Below, one piece after another: positions 10,526 through 19,397 of a DNA stretch of 42,879 nucleotides. The position numbers and the translations under genes were made by a program. This DNA comes from Vibrio mexicanus. GTDB lineage: Bacteria > Pseudomonadota > Gammaproteobacteria > Enterobacterales > Vibrionaceae. The stretch covers positions 1-42,879 of the forward strand of contig NZ_JYJP01000075.1 in the NCBI RefSeq assembly GCF_001012815.1, read 5' to 3'. Under the pieces are notes generated by a model. That model had not been told where the DNA came from. It saw only the letters and a list, made by a program, of their open reading frames with translations, and did no database searches. The stretch's first letter is position 1, and the number at the start of each line of letters is the position of its first letter.

Positions 10526-12211
10526 ATGCGCAGTCGAATAATCAAATTGACACTGTTTGTAATCGTTTTTGTGGGCATAGCCAGTTGTTCTTCGCAACCT
10601 GCTCACCAGTGGAAACCTAATACGACTTATAAACTCACCATTTTGCACACCAATGATCATCATGGGCGCTTCTGGCAGAACAAGTATGGTGAGTACGGAA
10701 TGGCTGCACGTAAGACTCTTATCGATGAGTTACGTGCGGAAGTTCAAGCACAAGGCGGTAGCGTGTTACTGCTTTCTGGCGGCGATATTAACACGGGTGT
10801 CCCTGAATCGGATCTGCAAGATGCTGAGCCTGATTTTAAAGGCATGAGCAAAATCGGCTACGACGCGATGGCATTAGGTAATCACGAGTTTGATAATCCA
10901 CTTGAGGTATTAGAAAAGCAGATTGAATGGGCAAATTTCCCAATGCTTTCCGCCAACATCTATGACAAACAGACTGGCGAGAGAATGTTTCAAGCTTATC
11001 AGATGTTTGATAAGCAGGGTATTAAAATCGCAGTCATAGGTTTAACTACCGAAGATACGCAGAAAATTGGTAATCCAGAGTTCATTGGTGGGATTGATTT
11101 TCGTGACCCTAAAGTCGAAGCCAAAGCGTTGATTGAGGAGCTTAAACGAACAGAGCACCCAGATCTTATCTTTGCAGTCACCCATATGGGCCACTATGAA
11201 AATGGCAATCGCGGTGTGAATGCCCCAGGTGATGTTGCACTTGCTCGCTATCTGGAAGAAGGCCAACTAGACATGATAGTGGGTGGTCACTCACAAGAAC
11301 CAGTTTGTATGGAAGGGCCTAATGTAGTTAAGAAAAACTTCAAACCTTCAGATGAGTGTCAGCCTGATAAGCAAAATGGCACTTACATCGTGCAGGCTCA
11401 TGAGTGGGGCAAGTACGTAGGGCGAGCAGATTATGAGTTTAGAAACGGTGATCTTAAGTTAGTGAGCTACGATTTAATCCCAGTAAACCTCAAGAAGAAA
11501 GTGAAAGTAAATGGTGAAAGCCAGCGTGTACTTATTGAAGATCAAATCGCGGAAGATCCAGAGATGCTCGAGTTCCTCCGCCCGTATCAAGAAAGCGGCC
11601 AAGCTCAGTTGAATGTCAAAATTGCAGAGACGAACGGCAAGCTTGAAGGTGACCGCAACGTTGTCCGTTTCCAGCAAACGAATTTAGGGCGCCTAATCGC
11701 TACAGCACACATGGAGCGAGCCAATGCCGATTTTGCCATCATGAATTCTGGTGGCGTTCGTGCTTCGATTGATGCCGGAGAGGTGACCTACAAAGATGTG
11801 CTGATCGTGCAGCCGTTTGCCAATATTCTTACATATACGGATATGTACGGTGAAGAGTTACTAGAATACTTGGGCGTTGTGGCCAACAAGCCTGTCGATT
11901 CGGGCGCTTATGCACAGTTTGCGGGTATATCCATGACGGTTGAGAACGGGCGAGTCTATAACGTATTCATACAGGGCAAACAACTTCGCTTGGATAAATC
12001 CTATCGCTTTTCTATCCCAAGCTATAACGCTGCGGGTGGTGATGGATATCCAATAATTACCGATCATCCGGGTTTTGTGAATACTGGCTTTGTGGATGCA
12101 GAAATTCTCAAAGAATACATTCAGGCAAACAGTCCGTTAGATGTGAATCTTTACGCGCCATCGGGACAAATTGTCTACAAATCAGAGTCTTTCGTGGAAG
12201 ACGAGCGATAG
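10526..12211 (+). CDS. ushA: 5'-nucleotidase / UDP-sugar hydrolase lipoprotein (NutA/UshA)
   Basis: A 561-aa periplasmic metallophosphoesterase that dephosphorylates extracellular nucleotides so the nucleoside can be taken up. It has a lipoprotein signal ending FVGIASC (Cys about residue 21), unlike soluble E. coli UshA but like the membrane-bound Vibrio 5'-nucleotidase NutA. Metallophosphatase motifs are LHTNDHHGRF, LLSGGDINTG and LGNHEFDNP. The C-terminal substrate domain has MNSGGVRASI and YNAAGGDGYPI. A good Shine-Dalgarno (GGAGG) lies 10 nt upstream. An inverted-repeat element begins 18 bp after the stop codon, before the likely native terminator. Confidence 0.93.
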   Translation: MRSRIIKLTLFVIVFVGIASCSSQPAHQWKPNTTYKLTILHTNDHHGRFWQNKYGEYGMAARKTLIDELRAEVQAQGGSVLLLSGGDINTGVPESDLQDAEPDFKGMSKIGYDAMALGNHEFDNPLEVLEKQIEWANFPMLSANIYDKQTGERMFQAYQMFDKQGIKIAVIGLTTEDTQKIGNPEFIGGIDFRDPKVEAKALIEELKRTEHPDLIFAVTHMGHYENGNRGVNAPGDVALARYLEEGQLDMIVGGHSQEPVCMEGPNVVKKNFKPSDECQPDKQNGTYIVQAHEWGKYVGRADYEFRNGDLKLVSYDLIPVNLKKKVKVNGESQRVLIEDQIAEDPEMLEFLRPYQESGQAQLNVKIAETNGKLEGDRNVVRFQQTNLGRLIATAHMERANADFAIMNSGGVRASIDAGEVTYKDVLIVQPFANILTYTDMYGEELLEYLGVVANKPVDSGAYAQFAGISMTVENGRVYNVFIQGKQLRLDKSYRFSIPSYNAAGGDGYPIITDHPGFVNTGFVDAEILKEYIQANSPLDVNLYAPSGQIVYKSESFVEDER

Positions 12212-12228
12212 TTAACTAGAACGCAACT

Positions 12229-12495
12229 TATACCCAAGTAACCTCAAGATGTGAGGTTCAGCGAGAATTGCCTAGCTTGCAAACGCGGCAATGATTCGAC
12301 AATCTAGTGGTTCTAAATTGAGAATCGTTAACAAAGTGTGCGAGTTAGGCAAACTCGCCCTTTGGGAGCGTGTCACTGAGTCAACTTCTATGTTAAATGA
12401 CTTGGAAAGAACCCGTTATTTCGCTTCGTCATTTGCCTTGAACTTGAATCAGTGACCACGCTCTGAATCCTGCATCTTGAAGTCACTTGGGTATA
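12229..12495. mobile_element. MITE-like inverted-repeat element, family A, copy 1 (267 bp)
   Basis: The ends TATACCCAAGTAACCTCAAG and the complement of TATACCCAAGTGACTTCAAG form terminal inverted repeats with 21 of 23 positions matching. There is no coding capacity. A same-length copy in the same orientation lies at 14553-14819 and is roughly 90% identical. Outer TA dinucleotides fit a TA target duplication. An internal hairpin GCGAGTT/AACTCGC is visible. No transposase is present, so the element would depend on one supplied in trans. Confidence 0.8.
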
Positions 12496-12524
12496 TTGAC
12501 TATCACCAACAAGTATCATTAACT

Positions 12525-12566
12525 AAAGCAGTGCTTACGAACTTACTCGTTAGCGCTGCTTTTTTA
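12525..12566 (+). terminator. Hairpin terminator between element A1 and ybaK
   Basis: A 16-bp stem with two mismatches (AAAGCAGTGCTTACGA against TCGTTAGCGCTGCTTT) has a 6-nt loop and a T-run. It ends 22 bp before the ybaK start, so it most likely belongs to ushA and was pushed away when the 267-bp element inserted. Read-through control of ybaK is another possibility. Confidence 0.65.
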
Positions 12567-12587
12567 TTTGGTGATATCGGAGTAACA

Positions 12588-13061
12588 ATGACCCCTGCAA
12601 TCAATACCGCGAAGAAAAACAAAGTTGATCATCAAGTGCATCAGTACGATCATGATCCTCGAGCGCAAAGCTATGGCTTAGAAGCTGTGGAGGCGCTTGG
12701 GCAAGATCCCAATGCGGTATTCAAAACTTTGCTGTTCAGCCTTAATGGCGAGCCGAAGAACTTAGCGGTAGCGGTGATTCCTGTGGACCAAAAGCTAAAC
12801 TTAAAGCTTGCTGCAAAAGCGGCAAAGGGTAAAAAAGCTGAAATGGCCGATCCAGAGATCGCGCAAAAAACCACAGGCTATGTCGTCGGGGGAATTAGCC
12901 CCTTAGGGCAAAAGAAAGCATTGCCAACGTTTATTCACGACAGCGCAGAGAGTCGAGCGACAATGTGTGTCAGTGCTGGCAAGCGCGGGCTAGAGATTGA
13001 GTTAGCGCCTAAAGATCTAGCAAAACTTACTCGTGGACAGTTTGTACCACTCTGCCTGTGA
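12588..13061 (+). CDS. ybaK: Cys-tRNA(Pro)/Cys-tRNA(Cys) deacylase YbaK
   Basis: YbaK hydrolyses Cys-tRNA(Pro), a mischarging product of prolyl-tRNA synthetase. The 157-aa product MTPAINTAKKNKVDHQVHQYDHD is full length for the YbaK/ProX editing domain. It carries the conserved KTLLF (residues 45-49), the catalytic-lysine region and GYVVGGISPLGQKKALPTF near residue 100. The frame is open upstream to 12477, but that stretch lies in the inverted-repeat element and its hairpin. The ATG at 12588, with AGTAAC just upstream, is therefore chosen. A bidirectional terminator follows. Confidence 0.93.
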   Translation: MTPAINTAKKNKVDHQVHQYDHDPRAQSYGLEAVEALGQDPNAVFKTLLFSLNGEPKNLAVAVIPVDQKLNLKLAAKAAKGKKAEMADPEIAQKTTGYVVGGISPLGQKKALPTFIHDSAESRATMCVSAGKRGLEIELAPKDLAKLTRGQFVPLCL

Positions 13062-13105
13062 TTATTTCTGGATAAAACCTGCTAGATAAAATCGGATAGA
13101 TAAAG

Positions 13106-13147
13106 AAAAGGCTGACCTAATCTCGTATTGAGTGGTGAGCCTTTTTG
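13106..13147. terminator. Terminator between ybaK and uraA
   Basis: The stem AAAAGGCT/AGCCTTTT, with inner pairing GACC/GGTG and a T-run, serves ybaK and can also serve the convergent uraA. Confidence 0.65.
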
Positions 13148-13200
13148 TACTTGAGTGAAACCTATTTGTGCTTAATTAAAACAAGGAATGGTTTCTTTAA

Positions 13201-14450
13201 TTACTTGGCATCTTCTTCCATTTGCGCGTTATCAACGACATGGTTTTCACCTAGATCATGAGGAAGCACTAGGTTAAGAAGAATAGCGACAATACCGCAC
13301 AAGCTTACGCCTTGTAGCTGAACTCACCCACGCCAAATGCCATACCGCCGATACCAAATACCAATGTAACCGCCACAATCACTAGATTGCGCGACTTATG
13401 CAGGTCGACATTGTTCTTGATAAGCGTGTTTAGGCCAACGGTTGCAATTGAACCAAATAGTAGAATCATGATGCCACCCATTACCGGTACTGGAATGGTT
13501 TGCAGTAGCGCACCTAACTTGCCAACCAGCGCCAATACGATGGCCGTCACAGCAGCCCAGGTCATGATAACTGGGTTGAACGCTTTGGTTAGCATAACCG
13601 CGCCTGTTACTTCACTGTAGGTAGTGTTTGGCGGAGCGCCGACCATAGAAGCAGCAATCGTTGCCACGCCGTCACCGGTGATGGTGCGGTGTAGGCCAGG
13701 CTTCTTCACATAGTTTTTTCCTGTCACGTTCGAGATGGCCAGCATATCACCCACGTGCTCTACCGCTGGGGCAATCGCCACTGGGATCATAAATAGAATT
13801 GCGTTGATATTGAACTCAGGTGCTGTGAAGTTAGGCAATGCCAACCAAGAAGCTTGTGCTACAGGATTGAAATCCACAACGCCGTAGATAAGGCTTAGTG
13901 CGTAACCTGCGCAGATGCCGCCAAAGATTGGCAGAAGCTTTAGGAAGCCTTTCGCGAATACGCTAATAGCAATTGTCGTTAAGAGTGAAAACGCTCGAAA
14001 TCCATAGTGCTGCATTGCCATCGATAAGCTGCACTGCACCGTCGCCAGTTTTGCCCAATGCCATGTTGACCGCAACTGGAGCAAGACCTAAACCAATCAC
14101 CATGATCACAGGACCTACTACCACAGGTGGTAGCAGTTTATGGATGATTTCAACACCACGTACTTTAATTAGAGCCCCCATCAGTACATAGACGATACCA
14201 GCAGCCATCAGCCACCCATGGTTGCGCCAACGCCCCATGTTTGTACACCAAACATAATAGGAGCAATGAAAGCAAAGGAAGAAGCGAGGAAGATTGGGAC
14301 GGTTCGGCGTGTAATAAACTGGAAGATAAGAGTACCGATACCGGCACCGAAAAGGGCTACGCTGGGGTCCAATCCCGTCAGAAGTGGAACCAAAACGAGA
14401 GCGCCGAATGCAACAAACAGCATTTGTGCGCCTTGAATGGCATTTTTCAT
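13201..14450 (-). CDS. uraA: Uracil permease (three frame breaks)
   Basis: UraA is a nucleobase:cation symporter-2 (NAT/NCS2) permease importing uracil. The N-terminal part (AIQGAQMLFVAFGALVLVPLLTG, SSFAFIAPIMFG), the middle (VRGVEIIHKLLPPVVVGPVIMVIG) and the C-terminal part (VAEHVGDMLAISNV-like, PPNTTYSEVTGAVMLTK, IPVPVMGG) lie in shifting frames. The breaks are near 14212 (one base missing), near 13990 (one base extra) and near 13312 (one base missing). The true end, QGVSLCGIVAILLNLVLPHD onward, reaches TAA at 13201. Corrected length is about 416 aa, the family norm. The ATG at 14450 has AGGA 8 nt upstream. It may be a pseudogene, but the window-wide pattern of similar breaks argues for sequence error. 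Confidence 0.85.
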
Positions 14451-14552
14451 GTTCAATATCCTATTCGCGAGTTAGTGACATAATTTCAAACAAAAATCGC
14501 GAGATTTTATCATTAAACATAGCGAAACTGCTTGAGCTAAGATCAAAAAATG

Positions 14553-14819
14553 TATACCCAAGTAACCTCAAGATGCGTGGTTCAGCGAGAATTGCCTAGT
14601 TTGCAAACGCGGCAACGATTAGACAATCTAGTGGCGCTAAATTGAGAATCGTTAACAAAGTGTGCGAGCTAGGCAAACTCGCCCTTTGGGAGCGTATCAC
14701 GGATTCAATTTCTGCGTTAAATGGTTTGGAAAGAACGTGTTATTCCACTGCGCCATTTGCCTTGAACTAGAACCCGTGACAACGCTCTGAATCCTGCATC
14801 TTGAAGTCACTTGGGTATA
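14553..14819. mobile_element. MITE-like inverted-repeat element, family A, copy 2 (267 bp)
   Basis: It has the same length, orientation and terminal inverted repeats as the copy at 12229-12495. It sits between the divergent uraA and the DUF2066 gene, so the only native upstream DNA left for uraA is about 100 bp. The gap 14451-14940 otherwise shows no gene. The stretch 14820-14940 probably holds the DUF2066 promoter. Confidence 0.8.
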
Positions 14820-14940
14820 TTGCATCAATAATTAACAAGCTTATGATGTCAAATTTGTGTTGGTAGACTGAGGGCACTTCTTGCTCATGGTCTGATAGTT
14901 GCTTATCATCTAACTTCGCAATGAAATGAGTAGGAAAACT

Positions 14941-16281
14941 ATGCGTAATTTAGCTTTATTGCTATTAGGTCTAATCAGTGTGCCTGTTATGGCGCTAACC
15001 AATGTCGACTTATATCGATCTGAAGTCGTTCTTGATCAAGAGCTAAATAATGCAGATGCTGCAGCTCGTAAAGAGGGGATGAAAGAAGTGATTGTTCGTG
15101 CCTCTGGAGATAGAGCTGCGGTGGACAATGAGATTGTCAAAAAGGCGCTCAATCAGCATTCACAATACATCACTCAAATTAGTTACCGAGATGTGGAGCA
15201 GGGTAGAGCTATCCAGATGGGCTTCAGTGCTCCTCACATTCGCTCGCTCTTAACTCAAGCACAGCTGCCTTTCTGGCCAGCACAACGTGCGAACTTACTT
15301 GTTTGGCTGGTGGAAGATAATCAAGCAAACCGAAACATTGTTTGGGAGCATACCGATTCTCCAGTGTTAAAGCAGATGCGCGAACAGGCGCAAGTTCGCG
15401 GTCTTCCGCTCACGCTGCCTATCGGTGACTTTGATGATATTACAGGGATCGCTGTGTCGGATATTTGGGGTGGTTTCATCGACCCAGTTGCAGCCGCAAG
15501 CCAACGTTACCCAGTAGAAGGTGTTTTGGTTGTGCGTGCGTCAGCGAACATGGTTCGTTGGACTCTGTATGATCACACTCCCAATGAGATGGCTTCAAGT
15601 CTACAAACGCCGCTTTCTGCAAGAAATTCAGGCGATGATGCAATTACTCGCATGATTGATGACATTAGTGACTACTACGCTAAGAAGAATGCGATTGTAG
15701 TGGCGGGCGAGTCTTCAGAAGTGACAACTGTTAAGTTCACTAACGTGCAAAACGCTTTAGACTTCTTCCAGTTGGAGAAAAAGCTTCTGGCGTTAAGCTC
15801 AGTCGCGTCATTGGATATCTTGAAGCTTCAAGGCAATGAAGTAACGTTTTCGGTTCACCTTCTAACACCAGAAGAGAACTTTATTATGGAAGCGGAGCGA
15901 ATGGGGCAGGTACTCAAAGTGGAAACACCTCCAGTGCCAGTTCAGCTACCAGAGCCTGAAGCGACGCCAGTTCAGTTGCCAGAAGGTGAGGCAGTACCTA
16001 CTCAGTTGCCAGAACCTGTGCTTGACGAGTCTTCCAATACAGAAATGAATGTAGAGCCTGAAAGCATTGAAGTTATTGAATTGGAGCCGGTAACTCAAGC
16101 GGTGACTTTCGAGTGGCAAGGGCATAACCTGAAGCCTGTTTCTATTCAGTCCGAGAGTGAGCCCTCTACGGCCGATGAAAGTGTGATTGAAAACCAAAGT
16201 CCTGCGGTTGAAGTACAAGAAGCCATTCCTGTTCAGCTACCAGAAGTGGTCGAAGCGACGGGTGAAGAGTTTACCTTGTAA
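14941..16281 (+). CDS. DUF2066 exported protein with Pro-Glu-rich tail
   Basis: A DUF2066-family protein of unknown function. The ATG at 14941 has TAGGA just upstream and gives a Sec signal, MRNLALLLLGLISVPVMA, followed by the conserved LTNVDLYRSEVVLDQ. An ATG five codons earlier is possible. Residues about 20-330 are the DUF2066 body (LVWLVEDNQANR, DISDYYAKKN). From about residue 330 the sequence becomes acidic and low-complexity, with four copies of a P-V/T-QLPE motif. A second type of inverted-repeat element begins 1 bp after the stop codon. The family is common next to purM/hda or uraA in vibrios and relatives. Confidence 0.8.
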   Translation: MRNLALLLLGLISVPVMALTNVDLYRSEVVLDQELNNADAAARKEGMKEVIVRASGDRAAVDNEIVKKALNQHSQYITQISYRDVEQGRAIQMGFSAPHIRSLLTQAQLPFWPAQRANLLVWLVEDNQANRNIVWEHTDSPVLKQMREQAQVRGLPLTLPIGDFDDITGIAVSDIWGGFIDPVAAASQRYPVEGVLVVRASANMVRWTLYDHTPNEMASSLQTPLSARNSGDDAITRMIDDISDYYAKKNAIVVAGESSEVTTVKFTNVQNALDFFQLEKKLLALSSVASLDILKLQGNEVTFSVHLLTPEENFIMEAERMGQVLKVETPPVPVQLPEPEATPVQLPEGEAVPTQLPEPVLDESSNTEMNVEPESIEVIELEPVTQAVTFEWQGHNLKPVSIQSESEPSTADESVIENQSPAVEVQEAIPVQLPEVVEATGEEFTL

Positions 16282-16282
16282 T

Positions 16283-16550
16283 TAGGGTCTATTGACCTTT
16301 CGCGGTTAAATTTTGTTCGAGATGAAATCGTTTTAGGCACGGCCGAAGACTGTGTAGCCTAGCATTCTAAGCAAATAGTCTTCAACAAAGCATAAAACGA
16401 TTTTAGCCGAACCCTTCGGGCAGCCTTTGTGGTTCATTTCTACTGCGTTTTCGGCTTTTCATGTAGGCTAACTACATGTCAAAGCCTCTGCCTTGTAGAA
16501 ATTTCCCACAAAGTGCTGCAAAAATCAGCTCGAAAGATCAACAGACCCTA
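16283..16550. mobile_element. MITE-like inverted-repeat element, family B, complete copy (268 bp)
   Basis: Terminal inverted repeats TAGGGTCTATTGACCTTTCG and the complement of TAGGGTCTGTTGATCTTTCG match at 18 of 20 positions. Inside are an 11-bp inverted pair (AAATCGTTTTA/TAAAACGATTT) and the hairpins GCCGAACCCTTCGGGC and CATGTAGGCTAACTACATG. It has no coding capacity. The first 170 bp recur at the right edge of the window. It explains most of the gene-free stretch 16282-16609. Confidence 0.82.
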
Positions 16551-16572
16551 GCTACTTGAACCGTATTTAAAC

Positions 16573-16601
16573 AAAAAGCTCTGCCTAGGCAGAGCTTTTT
16601 T
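16573..16601. terminator. Bidirectional terminator between DUF2066 and DUF2069 genes
   Basis: A 13-bp perfect stem (AAAAAGCTCTGCC and its complement) has a 2-base centre and runs of A and T on either side. Confidence 0.85.
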
Positions 16602-16609
16602 AATGGGAT

Positions 16610-17032
16610 TTATTCGAAGCGAGATTTTTCTTGTTTCTCAACTTCAGATAAGCGTTTGAGCTTCATCCCTAGTTCGCGTCCTCGAAAGCGTGCATACAGC
16701 GAATTACCGACAAATGAAGCACTGGTAAGAAGGAGCTCTACAACCGCCAGCCAACGTTCACCTTCGTCCACATACAGCATGGTGAGTGCATGCAGAAAGT
16801 AGAGCATAAGAACAAAGTTGGCCCAAGCATGCGTATAGGGTTTGCCTGAGAGGATACCCGGCAAAGGCAGTAGCAATGGGATACACCAAGCGATAGCCAG
16901 AGTCGTTGGGTTTAAATGAGGATGGGGTGACAAAAATAGCTGCCAAATCGCAATCCATGCTAACAAGCTCAAATAACTAAGCAGCGCAAGATAGCGATAT
17001 TGAGTGGTTTGCCTTCCCATTGGTTCGGTCAT
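16610..17032 (-). CDS. DUF2069 membrane protein
   Basis: A 140-aa protein with four hydrophobic segments, at about residues 15-34, 43-60, 65-87 and 92-112, and a basic C-terminus (RGRELGMKLKRLSE). It matches the DUF2069 family of small inner-membrane proteins, function unknown. It follows the arsC-type gene by 9 bp on the same strand, in the bepA-arsC-DUF2069 order common in gamma-proteobacteria. The ATG at 17032 is used; a second Met four codons later could also serve. Confidence 0.82.
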   Translation of the reverse strand: MTEPMGRQTTQYRYLALLSYLSLLAWIAIWQLFLSPHPHLNPTTLAIAWCIPLLLPLPGILSGKPYTHAWANFVLMLYFLHALTMLYVDEGERWLAVVELLLTSASFVGNSLYARFRGRELGMKLKRLSEVEKQEKSRFE

Positions 17033-17041
17033 GGTCTTCGC

Positions 17042-17385
17042 CTACAGAATCTCAAGCACTTGCTCTGGTGGACGGCCAAGGCGCGCTTGATCTCCTTTGA
17101 TTACGATAGGTCGCTCAATTAGCTTCGGTCTTTCTGCCATTGCAGAAAAAAGCGCATCATCGTCGGCACCTGCTAGGTTTAACTCTTTGTAATCGGCTTC
17201 TTTTACACGCATCATATCGCGCACTTGCTAACGCCAAGTTGTTGATAAATAGTCTGTAGCTGCGCCATACTTGGTGGTGTGTCTAAATATTTAATCACCT
17301 CTGGCTCAATGCCTTTCTCTTCCAGTAGAGCCAAAGTTTGGCGGCTCTTAGAGCAACGAGGGTTATGATAAATAGTGACTGACAT
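17042..17385 (-). CDS. ArsC/YfgD-type glutaredoxin-dependent arsenate reductase family protein (frame break near 17229)
   Basis: The N-terminal half from ATG 17385 reads MSVTIYHNPRCSKSRQTLAL, with the arsenate-reductase active-site pattern NPRCSKSR. The C-terminal half (RDMMRVKEADYKELNL, then ERPIVIKGDQARLGRPPEQVLEIL) is one frame over. One base missing near 17229, at GVSK/VRDMM, restores a 114-aa protein, the normal length. E. coli YfgD lies next to bepA in the same way. A role in arsenate resistance is not shown by this context, since no arsR or arsB is nearby. Confidence 0.82.
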
Positions 17386-17414
17386 GATCTCTTTCCTTGT
17401 ATTTTTATGTTGGA

Positions 17415-18871
17415 TTAGAGCGATAGAAAACGTTCGCGTTGAACCATAAGTTGATCAATGCGAGCATCAAATCGAGCTTGTTGCAAGCTGCCTAGTGGTG
17501 CGAGCTGGCTAGCTTGAGTGTAATACTGAATGGCTTTATTCCAGTTGGCTCTAAGTGCGAGGATCTCTGCTCGGGCGGCAAGTTCTTCAGCGCTGTTACC
17601 TAAATGGGTATTAGCCTCTGAAAGTAAGTTCCAGCCAATGGTATCGTTAGGGTGCTCGTGGGTATAACGCTGAAGGATTTTCAGTGCTTCGTTGTATTTC
17701 TCTTGGCGAATATGAACGTTCGCCAAGTTGATGGTTAGCACGGCATTGTTAGGTTTTAGCCTTAAACTCTGTTCTAGCAAAGCTTGGGCTTTTTCTGGTT
17801 GTTTGAGTGCAATGTAAGCGTCAGAAAGCGCATCCAAATAGAAGTTGTTATATGGATCCTGCTTTTTCAATTTTACGAGAATTTCTTCTGCTTCTTGAGG
17901 CTTATTCTCATCGAGATAAACCAGAGCGCGTCCATATTGAAAAGAGGGTTTGACGATCTCTGGTGTGGATCGTTTCTTCTCGGTTCTATCAAACCAATCC
18001 AGTGCCGCTTTTTTCTCTATTCCGGCATACCGTGCGACGATACGAGCTCGCGAAAGATGGTAATCAATCGAAGGTTGCAGACGGACCGGCGGATAGTTTT
18101 GCGCCCGTTCGCGAGAGTCGGTAATACGATCTTCCGGTAGCGGGTGAGTCAGTAGCATTGGCGGTGGCGTACTGGCGTAACGGTACTCGTCGCTAAACGG
18201 CCAAAAAATCGTGGCATAGCTTGAACATCAAAGCCCGCTTTAGCCAATGTCGCGATACCAAATCGGTCCGCTTCTCGCTCGTTACTACGGGTGTAGTTGA
18301 TTTGTGCTTGCATGTTACCCGCGGTTGCAGCCGTAACGGCGGCAATCCCCGCTTCTGGCGCAGCAATAGCAAGCAGCATAGAACCAACCAGTGCGGCTAG
18401 CGTTGCAGGTGAACGTCTGGCTTGTTCTTCCATACTTCTCGCGAGGTGGCGCTGTGTTACGTGGGCAATTTCGTGAGCAAGTACGGAGGCGAGTTCACTC
18501 TCACTGTGTGCATGCAAAAACAGACCAGAGTGCAAAGCGACATAGCCACCAAAAAATGCGAACGCGTTAATATTACGGTCGCGGATCATGAAGAAGGTGA
18601 AAGGTGTTTTTACGTCATTAGCGCTGGCAACCAATCGATGGCCAATTGAGTCAACATACTCATTTAAAACGGGGTCGTTTACGATCGGAAGATTGTTACG
18701 CAACATACGCATGTATGCGTCGCCGTAAATCAGTTCTTGATCTATGGTAAGAGTCGCCCCAGCAGCAGTACCAATATCAGGAAGGTCGAGACTGTTTGCC
18801 GTGGAAACGGAAGGAGTAGCCAAGGCCGCTGCAACGCAAAGGCAGATCAAAGATCTTGAACGCTTAAACAT
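17415..18871 (-). CDS. bepA: Beta-barrel assembly-enhancing protease (frame break near 18183)
   Basis: BepA (YfgC) is a periplasmic M48 metalloprotease and chaperone that helps or degrades LptD and other outer-membrane proteins stalled at the BAM complex. A signal peptide of about 25 residues ends near VSTA. The zinc site HEIAH is at residues 133-137, with a third ligand in NEREADRFG. The C-terminal half (17415 to about 18158) is made of TPR helices (PEKAQALLEQSLRLKPNNAVLTINLANVH and similar). The two halves are in different frames. One T restored near 18183 (RLATS then YRYASTPPPMLLTHP) gives 485 aa, the expected length. Confidence 0.9.
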
Positions 18872-19136
18872 AATGAAAGAAGAGGCTCCGTGTTCTTATT
18901 GTTTGAGTGTCGAATAACGACAACTCTCATTGTTATATTGACACTGTATCATGCGGTCAGTTCCATAGTGACCACGCTAGCATATTTGCCAGTTGTGAAA
19001 AACTAGCCAGAGGGTGCAAGATGGTAATGCCCAGACAAAAAATGGTGTTAAAATCGTCTCTAAAGGTAAACAAGCCCTAGCGCATTGCCTAAAACGAGAT
19101 ACAATGACGACTCTATAATAAGCATCGAGCTAGAGA

Positions 19137-19370
19137 ATGGAACCGAATATTCTTGATTTGCGTAAAGAGCGTTGCCCGATGGCGTTATTACTTGCGAAAC
19201 GTCACACAAAGCGTTTAGCACCTGGTGAGGTGTGTGATATCTATATCGCAGATCCTAGTTCCAAACGGGATATAGAAAAGTATCTAACTTGTCATCATTA
19301 CTCTGTAGAACAGATTGCGAGTGATGACTTCTTCTTGCTGCGCTGCGTCGCAGGCGAGATCGTGTCTTAA
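19137..19370 (+). CDS. TusA/SirA-like sulfurtransferase family protein with altered CPxP motif
   Basis: A 77-aa protein with the two-layer TusA-like pattern: LDLRKERCPMALLLAKR, then a PGEV turn, then a final FFLLRC strand. TusA proteins carry the motif Cys-Pro-x-Pro and relay sulfur for tRNA thiolation. Here the motif reads CPMA: the Cys and first Pro are kept but the second Pro is Ala. It lies 27 bp before perM on the same strand. It is not the canonical tusA, and its specific role is unknown. Confidence 0.75.
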   Translation: MEPNILDLRKERCPMALLLAKRHTKRLAPGEVCDIYIADPSSKRDIEKYLTCHHYSVEQIASDDFFLLRCVAGEIVS

Positions 19371-19397
19371 GCTAAGTTTTAAAAAGGTTTCTCGTAC

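Noticed and set aside
12229..12495. Integron attC site or CRISPR leader
   Set aside because: The element lacks attC core and inverse-core sites and the R/L box layout, has long terminal repeats instead, and no integrase or gene-cassette array is near. No regularly spaced repeats are present for CRISPR.
12477..12587. N-terminal extension of ybaK by 37 codons
   Set aside because: The extension is translated from the end of the inverted-repeat element and a terminator hairpin. The family N-terminus starts at 12588.
13201..14450. uraA as a genuine pseudogene caused by the flanking elements
   Set aside because: No element interrupts it, there is no large deletion, and three single-base corrections give a full-length permease. 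The same defect type is spread across essential genes.
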